A DNA stretch of 64,000 nucleotides from Micromonospora purpureochromogenes (lineage in GTDB: Bacteria > Actinomycetota > Actinomycetes > Mycobacteriales > Micromonosporaceae), in contig NZ_LT607410.1 in the NCBI RefSeq assembly GCF_900091515.1, forward strand, positions 1,302,001 to 1,366,000. Reading direction: 5' to 3'. Both the position numbers and the translations under genes were made by a program. The notes beneath the pieces are model-generated. The model ran no database searches. It saw nothing but the letters and a program-made list of their open reading frames with translations, and was not told the origin of the DNA. Below are positions 59,141 to 64,000 of the stretch, in pieces. Position 1 is the first letter of the stretch. The number at the start of each line of letters is the position of its first letter.

Positions 59141-61687
59141 ATGGCCGACCGTCGGTCGTCATCGGCGGGGGCATCGTCCCCTCGGCGGCCCGCCGAACAC
59201 GCCTGGTTGGTCACCGGACCGCTGGCCCTCGTGGCCATCGTCTTCTCCACCGCGATCGGCCTGTTCACTTCGCCGGCGCTCGGGTCATGGAGCATCGCCG
59301 CGGTTCTGCTCACCGTCATGGTGGTGGCGGGCCTGCCGATGCTCAACTTCGTGATCGGCCGGCAGTCCTTCGGGGTGCGGCTCACCGAGATCCCGCTGGT
59401 CCTGGCCTTCTATTTCCTGCCGCCGCTGATGGTGGTGCTGGCGTACACGCTGGCCACCCTGCTCACCCACCTGCGTTACCGGTTCGGGGTCGCCAAGCTC
59501 GCGTTCAACGTGGCCAACGCCTCCGCTGCGGCGTCCTTCGCCGCGCTGGTGCTGCTGGCCCTCCCGCCGATCCGTGGGGTGGGGCCGGGCACCTGGGGCA
59601 TCCTTTTCGCCTCGGTCAGCACGTTCACGCTGGCCACCCTGTTCGGCGTGGCCGGGGTCATCATGGTCATGCACGGCTGGCAGGCCGGTGCCAAGGTGTT
59701 ACGGAACGCGCCGTCGACGCTGCCGACCTCTGCGGTCAACGTGGTGGTCGGTCTGGTCGTACTCATCGTGCTGGACACCACCTGGTGGTCGGCGGTCCTG
59801 ATCGCCGCGCTGGCGGGCGCCGTCGCCCTGGTCTACCGCTCGTACGCCCAGTTCTTCCGGCAGCACCGGACGCTCGGTGGGATGTACGACCTGACCAAGG
59901 CGATGACCGCGGAGGGGCAGAGCGGCAACCTGGTGGACGTCCTGCTCGGCCGGATCCGGGCGTTCATGCAGGCCGAGTACGCGACCCTCTGGCTGCCCGC
60001 CCAGGGGCGGCACCCCGAAGTCATGTTGACCGCCCGGGTGGACGACTCGGGCCTGCTGGACGTGGCTCCCACCCCCGAGGTGATCCGGGAGGAGACCCGA
60101 CGGCAGCAGCGGAGCCTGGCGCTCGGCGTGCGGCTCGGCGGGGACGAAGAGCTGCGGGCGTCGCTGCGGACGACCGGTGTCAAGGACGTCATCGCCGTAC
60201 CGCTGCGCTCCGGGCAGGCCGTCATCGGCACCCTGGAGGTGGCCAACCGGCTCAGCGACGTCGGCCACTTCACCGACAGCGACATTCCCATCTTCGAGAC
60301 GGTCGCGGCGCACGCCGCGGTCGCCCTGGAGAATTCCCGCCTGGTCGACCGGCTGCGCCACGACGCGTACCACGACACGCTCACCAAGCTGCCCAACCGC
60401 CGCCGGATCACCGGCGCGCTCGACGAGGCGGTCAAGATCCGCGCACCGGGTGAGGTGGTGGCGGTGCTGCTCTTCGACGTGGACGGCCTGCGCCAGGTCA
60501 ACGAGTCCCTCGGCCACGCCGCGGGCGACAAGGTCCTCGTCGAGGTGGCCGAGCGGCTGCGCGCCTGCGCGCCCTCCTCGGCCCTGGTGGGCCGTGCCGG
60601 CGGCGACGAGTTCCTGGTCACCCTCCGGCTGGAGAACGCCGAGGCGGCGCTGGAGCTGGCCGCGCAACTGCGCGAACAGATCCGCGACGAGATGGTCTTC
60701 GACGCCCTCACCCTCGACGTCGACACCGCGGTCGGGGTGGCCGTACACCCGGACCACGGCAGCGACGCCGCTTCGCTGCTGCAACGGGTCGACCTGGCCG
60801 CGACGGCCGCCAAGTCGGTCCCGGGCAGCGTGCAGCTGTTCAATCCGGCGTTGGAGTCGCGGTCGCTGCGCCGGCTCGGCCTCGCCGGCGATCTGCGGCG
60901 GGCGCTGGACGAGGGCGCGCTGGAGGTCTACTTCCAGCCGAAGGTGACGCTGCGCGACCGACGGTTGGTCGGGGTCGAGTGCCTGGCCCGGTGGGAACAC
61001 CCGACGCACGGCACGGTGAGTCCGGAGGACTTCGTCGCGGTGGCCGAGCACACCGGCCAGCTGGGCCGGCTCACCGAGGTGGTGCTGCGGGAGGGGCTGC
61101 GGCGCAGCCGGGACTGGAGCCACACCGGCCAGCCGCTCGCCGTCGCGGTCAACATCTCCGCCCGTACGCTCACCGACCAGCACTTCCCGGCCCACGTCCG
61201 GGAGCTGCTCGAGGAGTACGGCGTGCCGCCGCAGCGGCTCACCTTGGAGATCCGCGAGTCCGGGGTGCTGGACGGCACCGACCGGCCGATCCCGACCCTG
61301 CGCCGGCTGCGCGACCTGGGCGTACGGCTCTCGGTGGACGACTTCGGCACCGGCGACTCGTCGCTGGCCCACCTGCGCCGGCTACCGGTGCACGAGGTCA
61401 AGGTCGACCGCTCCTTCGTGCAGGGCATGGCGACGGATCCGGGCGACCTGGCGATCGTCAACGCCGTGGTCACGCTCTCCCAGCAGTTCGGCCTCGCCGT
61501 GGTGGCCGAGGGCGTGGAGAGCGAGCTGACCCTGGAGCTGCTCCAGGACATCGGCTGCGAGATCGGCCAGGGCTTCCTGTTCAGCCGCCCGCTGCCGTAC
61601 GAGCGCCTGGAGGCCTGGTTCGGCGCCCAGGTGGACCCGGAGACGATCTCCGCAGGTGAGTCGCCGAGACTGCGGGTTGTGCCCTGA
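59141..61687 (+). CDS. Membrane GAF-GGDEF-EAL cyclic-di-GMP protein
   Basis: An 848-residue signalling protein. About seven TM helices (about 20-230, MASE-like) precede a GAF-like domain (about 255-410), then GGDEF (signature GGDEF at 487-491) and EAL (about 590-835). The synthase motif is intact but the RxxD inhibitory site five residues upstream is missing. The EAL motif reads ECL (Glu613), while NISARTL, DDFGTGDSSL, the Lys in VKVDRSF and VVAEGVES are present, so hydrolase activity is plausible. It makes or breaks cyclic di-GMP in response to a membrane or small-molecule cue. ATG 59141 has GAGGAG just upstream. Confidence 0.9.
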   Translation: MADRRSSSAGASSPRRPAEHAWLVTGPLALVAIVFSTAIGLFTSPALGSWSIAAVLLTVMVVAGLPMLNFVIGRQSFGVRLTEIPLVLAFYFLPPLMVVLAYTLATLLTHLRYRFGVAKLAFNVANASAAASFAALVLLALPPIRGVGPGTWGILFASVSTFTLATLFGVAGVIMVMHGWQAGAKVLRNAPSTLPTSAVNVVVGLVVLIVLDTTWWSAVLIAALAGAVALVYRSYAQFFRQHRTLGGMYDLTKAMTAEGQSGNLVDVLLGRIRAFMQAEYATLWLPAQGRHPEVMLTARVDDSGLLDVAPTPEVIREETRRQQRSLALGVRLGGDEELRASLRTTGVKDVIAVPLRSGQAVIGTLEVANRLSDVGHFTDSDIPIFETVAAHAAVALENSRLVDRLRHDAYHDTLTKLPNRRRITGALDEAVKIRAPGEVVAVLLFDVDGLRQVNESLGHAAGDKVLVEVAERLRACAPSSALVGRAGGDEFLVTLRLENAEAALELAAQLREQIRDEMVFDALTLDVDTAVGVAVHPDHGSDAASLLQRVDLAATAAKSVPGSVQLFNPALESRSLRRLGLAGDLRRALDEGALEVYFQPKVTLRDRRLVGVECLARWEHPTHGTVSPEDFVAVAEHTGQLGRLTEVVLREGLRRSRDWSHTGQPLAVAVNISARTLTDQHFPAHVRELLEEYGVPPQRLTLEIRESGVLDGTDRPIPTLRRLRDLGVRLSVDDFGTGDSSLAHLRRLPVHEVKVDRSFVQGMATDPGDLAIVNAVVTLSQQFGLAVVAEGVESELTLELLQDIGCEIGQGFLFSRPLPYERLEAWFGAQVDPETISAGESPRLRVVP

Positions 61688-61717
61688 TCTGCGGAAACGT
61701 GGGGCAGGGGGATCGGA

Positions 61718-61747
61718 TTTCACCTCGGCGGCGGGGTCATGTACTGT
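61718..61747 (+). promoter_or_regulatory. tRNA-Thr promoter
   Basis: TTTCAC, 18 bases, then TACTGT, ending 36 bases before tRNA-Thr. Probably serves both tRNA-Thr and tRNA-Met. Confidence 0.5.
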
Positions 61748-61783
61748 TACCCCTGCGCGACGCCCTTCGGGGTGATCAAGCAG

Positions 61784-61856
61784 GCCCCCTTAGCTCAGTC
61801 GGCAGAGCGTCTCCATGGTAAGGAGAAGGTCTACGGTTCGATTCCGTAAGGGGGCT
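61784..61856 (+). tRNA. tRNA-Thr (GGT)
   Basis: Acceptor GCCCCCT/AGGGGGC, D-arm TAGCTCAGTCGGCAGAGC, anticodon GGT at 61817-61819 in stem TCTCC/GGAGA, T-loop GGTTCGATTCC. No encoded CCA. Confidence 0.95.
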
Positions 61857-61882
61857 CAGAGGGTCCGGCTGGACCCGCCTGC

Positions 61883-61955
61883 GGCGGTGTAGCTCAGATG
61901 GCAGAGCAAGCGGCTCATAATCGCTGTGTCGCCGGTTCAAGTCCGGCCACCGCTA
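61883..61955 (+). tRNA. tRNA-Met (CAT)
   Basis: Acceptor GGCGGTG/CACCGCT with a G-U first pair, anticodon CAT at 61916-61918 in stem AGCGG/TCGCT, T-loop GGTTCAAGTCC. The paired first position and context next to tRNA-Thr and rpmG indicate elongator Met. No encoded CCA. Confidence 0.92.
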
Positions 61956-62087
61956 CTCTCGTCCTCCGGGCCTGGTTCCCGGCGGCCGACGGGACGGGCG
62001 CCACTGGCGCCCACTTTGCATGTCCGCGCATCGACCGCGTAGGTTGATGCGTCGTAGTTGATACCCCAGCGAGGAAGGCACTCCGCC

Positions 62088-62255
62088 GTGGCGAAGGCGA
62101 CCGATGTCCGGCCGAAGATCACTTTGGCGTGTGTGGAGTGCAAGGAGCGCAACTACATCACGCGCAAGAACCGTCGTAACGACCCGGACCGCATCGAGCT
62201 GAAGAAGTTCTGCCCCCGGGACGGCAAGCACACGGTCCACCGCGAGACCCGCTGA
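62088..62255 (+). CDS. rpmG: 50S ribosomal protein L33
   Basis: A 55-residue large-subunit ribosomal protein: [18 protein letters not shown], then [15 protein letters not shown]. The first zinc pair CVEC is present. The second pair, usually CPRC, reads CPRD, so one ligand is replaced by Asp and zinc binding may be weaker. GTG 62088 follows GAGGAAGG by about nine bases. Position between tRNA-Met and hadA matches rpmG2 (Rv0634B). Confidence 0.95.
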   Translation: MAKATDVRPKITLACVECKERNYITRKNRRNDPDRIELKKFCPRDGKHTVHRETR

Positions 62256-62298
62256 CCTGCGGCCGGCACCGCCGGCCCGGTCCCTGAGCAGTTCCCGG

Positions 62299-62356
62299 AC
62301 GCCGATCCGCACGGATGGCGCGGCATTTTCGCCGCCCCTCCCGTACGGATCGGCGT
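62299..62356. terminator. Terminator between rpmG and hadA
   Basis: Sixteen-base arms at 62299-62314 and 62341-62356 pair with one mismatch around a 26-base loop that itself can form GGCG/CGCC. It separates rpmG from the leaderless hadA. Confidence 0.75.
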
Positions 62357-62370
62357 TCGTGCTTTGCGTG

Positions 62371-62376
62371 TAGGTT
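62371..62376 (+). promoter_or_regulatory. -10 box of leaderless hadA
   Basis: TAGGTT ends seven bases before ATG 62384. Confidence 0.55.
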
Positions 62377-62383
62377 CGGCGGC

Positions 62384-62830
62384 ATGTCCCTGGACCCGTC
62401 CTTCGTCGGCCGGACCTATCCGCCGACCGCCCCCTATCAGGTGGGCCGAGAAAAGATCCGCGAGTTCGCCGCCGCCATCGGCGCCACCGACCCGGCCCAC
62501 CACGATCCGGAGGTGGCCCGGGCGCTGGGCCACCCGGACGTGGTCGCCCCGCCGACCTTCCCCTTCGTGATCACCATGGCCGCGAACCGCCAGATCATCG
62601 AGGACCCGGCGCTGGGCGTCGACTACAGCCGGGTGGTGCACGGCGACCAGCGCTTCGCGTACAACCGTCCGGTGGTGGCCGGGGACGAGCTGGTCTGCGT
62701 GAACACCATCGAGGAGGTCACCAACCGGGGCGGGCACGGCTTCCTGACCACCCGTACCGACGTGCGCACCGTCGCCGGCGAGCCGGTGGTCGCGGTCTGG
62801 TCCAAGCTCGTCGTACGCGGGGAGGCCTGA
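62384..62830 (+). CDS. hadA: (3R)-hydroxyacyl-ACP dehydratase subunit, HadA-like
   Basis: A 148-residue hot-dog-fold protein: FVGRTYPPTAPYQVGREKIR, then HHDPEVARALGHPDVVAPPTF and VVHGDQRFAYNRPVVAGDEL. HadA is the non-catalytic, substrate-holding partner of HadB in fatty-acid elongation type II. It is followed one base later by hadB. The order rpmG-hadA-hadB-tRNA-Trp-secE is that of M. tuberculosis without hadC. Leaderless start. Confidence 0.9.
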   Translation: MSLDPSFVGRTYPPTAPYQVGREKIREFAAAIGATDPAHHDPEVARALGHPDVVAPPTFPFVITMAANRQIIEDPALGVDYSRVVHGDQRFAYNRPVVAGDELVCVNTIEEVTNRGGHGFLTTRTDVRTVAGEPVVAVWSKLVVRGEA

Positions 62831-62831
62831 G

Positions 62832-63224
62832 ATGGAGCTGCCGACTCAGACGTTCCGGATCACCCGGGCGGACCTGGTCCGTTACGCGGGCGCCTCCGGC
62901 GACTTCAACCCGATCCACTGGAACGACCGGACCGCCACCAAGGTGGGCCTGCCCGGGGTGATCGCGCACGGCATGTTCACCATGGCGCTGGTCGGTCGGG
63001 CCGTCACCACCTGGGCGGGCGCCCCGGACGCGGTGGTCGACTTCGGCGTCCGGTTCACCCGGCCGGTGGTGGTGCCGGACGACGAGCAGGGCACCGAGAT
63101 CGAGGTGAACGCGGTGGTGAAGGAGGTCACCGAGGAGGGCCTGACCAGGCTCGACGTGACCGCCACCTGCCTGGGGGAGAAGGTCCTCTCGCAGGCCCGG
63201 GCGATCGTCCGGACCACCCGCTGA
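62832..63224 (+). CDS. hadB: (3R)-hydroxyacyl-ACP dehydratase subunit, HadB-like
   Basis: A 130-residue MaoC hot-dog protein with the catalytic hydratase motif YAGASGDFNPIHWND, in which Asp and His (about 24 and 29) remove water from 3-hydroxyacyl-ACP. GVIAHGMFTMALVGR follows in the core. It works as a heterodimer with HadA. ATG 62832 lies one base after the hadA stop. HadC, needed in mycolic-acid makers, is absent. Confidence 0.92.
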   Translation: MELPTQTFRITRADLVRYAGASGDFNPIHWNDRTATKVGLPGVIAHGMFTMALVGRAVTTWAGAPDAVVDFGVRFTRPVVVPDDEQGTEIEVNAVVKEVTEEGLTRLDVTATCLGEKVLSQARAIVRTTR

Positions 63225-63254
63225 CCGGTGCCGGACAGGTGATGGGCGGTACCG

Positions 63255-63284
63255 GTTGGGAAAGTCGGGGCACTACCCGTACAC
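63255..63284 (+). promoter_or_regulatory. tRNA-Trp promoter
   Basis: TTGGGA, 18 bases, then TACACT. Lies 67 bases before tRNA-Trp and after the hadB stop. It may also read into secE. Confidence 0.6.
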
Positions 63285-63351
63285 TGGTCCGCCGTGGGGC
63301 AAGTGACCCCTGCCCGGCCCTCGTGGTCGAGCGGGGCGAGCGTCGCCGCAC

Positions 63352-63424
<73 letters not shown>

Positions 63425-63636
63425 CGCCTCAGGCCTGACCGTTCCCGTGGGTCGCGCCGCCGACTGGCGGCGTCCGGCCCGTGGTGGTGGCATCGGCGGG
63501 GTGGTTCCGAGGCATCGGGCCCCTTCGTCCGGTCCGCCGGCCGCGGCCCGTCGCGGGACGGCTGGTCCGGCCGGCGTGACCACACGCCGCGTACGCCCAT
63601 CAGGCGTACGACCGACATCCCGCGACGGAGGGCGAA

Positions 63637-64000
63637 GTGGCCGAGAGCAAGCGGCGCGGCGAGGACGCCGGCGACGAGGGTCTGCGCGACGAGCGCGACG
63701 AGCTCGTCGACGACGTGGCCGCCGACGACGACGCCACCGGCGCGGACGAGCCGGTCTCCCGGGGCGGCACCGCGACCCGTTCGCGGGCCCGTGCCGGTTC
63801 GGCCGACAGCAAGCCGAAGACCCGTGCCGACACCGACCGGATCGGGCTGTTCGCCCGCATCGCGCGTTTCTTCCGCGAGGTGGTCGCCGAACTGCGTAAG
63901 GTCATCTGGCCGACCCGCAAGGAGCTGCTGACCTACACGGCCGTGGTGGTGACGTTCGTCGCGGTGATGCTGACGATCGTCGGCCTTCTCGACTTCGCCT
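63637..64000 (+). CDS. secE: Protein translocase subunit SecE (3' end outside window)
   Basis: The first 121 residues of SecE. An acidic, Arg/Ala-rich extension of about 70 residues precedes the conserved IARFFREVVAELRKVIWPTR, then KELLTYTAVVV and the start of the single TM helix. SecE clamps SecY in the Sec channel. GTG 63637 has GGAGGG four to five bases upstream. nusG is expected next, beyond the window. Confidence 0.95.
   Translation, partial: MAESKRRGEDAGDEGLRDERDELVDDVAADDDATGADEPVSRGGTATRSRARAGSADSKPKTRADTDRIGLFARIARFFREVVAELRKVIWPTRKELLTYTAVVVTFVAVMLTIVGLLDFA

Overview
This 64-kb window is very GC-rich DNA (roughly 72-74 percent by eye) from a high-GC actinomycete, most likely Micromonospora or a close Micromonosporaceae relative. 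The support is the codon bias, frequent GTG starts, many TANNNT -10 boxes placed 6-8 bases before a start codon (leaderless genes), and conserved actinobacterial gene neighbourhoods. Two stretches match gene orders known from Mycobacterium tuberculosis: the rhlE / ferritin-like / DUF3107 / TetR / DUF3152 / moeZ block (3-14 kb, compare Rv3211 to Rv3206c), and the tRNA-Thr, tRNA-Met, rpmG, hadA, hadB, tRNA-Trp, secE block (61.7-64 kb). There is no hadC, as expected for an organism without mycolic acids.

Layout. 0-3 kb: end of a secreted protein, an XRE regulator, a small membrane protein and a methyltransferase. 3-14.4 kb: the rhlE-moeZ block, with a 1111-residue low-complexity protein, a LipV-like hydrolase and two tandem DUF3152 metallopeptidase-like proteins. 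14.4-18.4 kb: a repeat protein and, on the minus strand, a type VII-secretion-style toxin operon (YbaB-like, WXG100-like, membrane/WXG N-domain, separate HNH-like nuclease, two SUKH-type immunity proteins). 18.4-20.8 kb: proB-proA. 20.8-22.3 kb: a TnpB-only IS605-type element inserted against an alkyltransferase-like gene. 22.6-25.4 kb: an MFS transporter and a sphingosine-phosphate-lyase-like enzyme. 25.5-27.3 kb: an ECF sigma factor with a membrane partner.

27.4-41 kb: a second, incomplete NADH-quinone oxidoreductase locus (nuoB, C, H, I, J, K, L, M, N, with no A, D, E, F or G), interrupted by a DUF2252 gene, a zinc dehydrogenase, a glutathionyl-hydroquinone-reductase-like gene, a SnoaL-like gene and a Uma2 fragment. 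41-43.6 kb: htpX and an MFS protein. 44-51.5 kb: a tightly coupled six-gene exopolysaccharide operon (nucleotide-sugar dehydrogenase, processive HasA/NodC-type synthase, three different polysaccharide deacetylases, a lectin-like membrane protein) preceded by two adjacent perfect dyads.

51.5-58 kb is accessory and decayed: a 31-residue membrane peptide, an ltrA pseudogene, a small MerR-controlled metal operon ending in a truncated ynfA, yajQ, and tRNA-Tyr followed by a degraded integrated element. A second, partial copy of the tRNA-Tyr 3' half lies about 2.5 kb downstream. Inside that remnant is a 771-bp element with 52-bp terminal inverted repeats and 14-bp direct repeats that carries one non-transposase gene. 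58-64 kb returns to conserved chromosome: a GAF-GGDEF-EAL protein, tRNAs, rpmG, hadAB and secE (cut by the window end).

The best candidates for under-described biology are the split toxin operon, the triple-deacetylase polysaccharide operon, the passenger-carrying inverted-repeat element and the NuoD-less complex I module. All functions are inferred by reading the sequence; no database search was possible.
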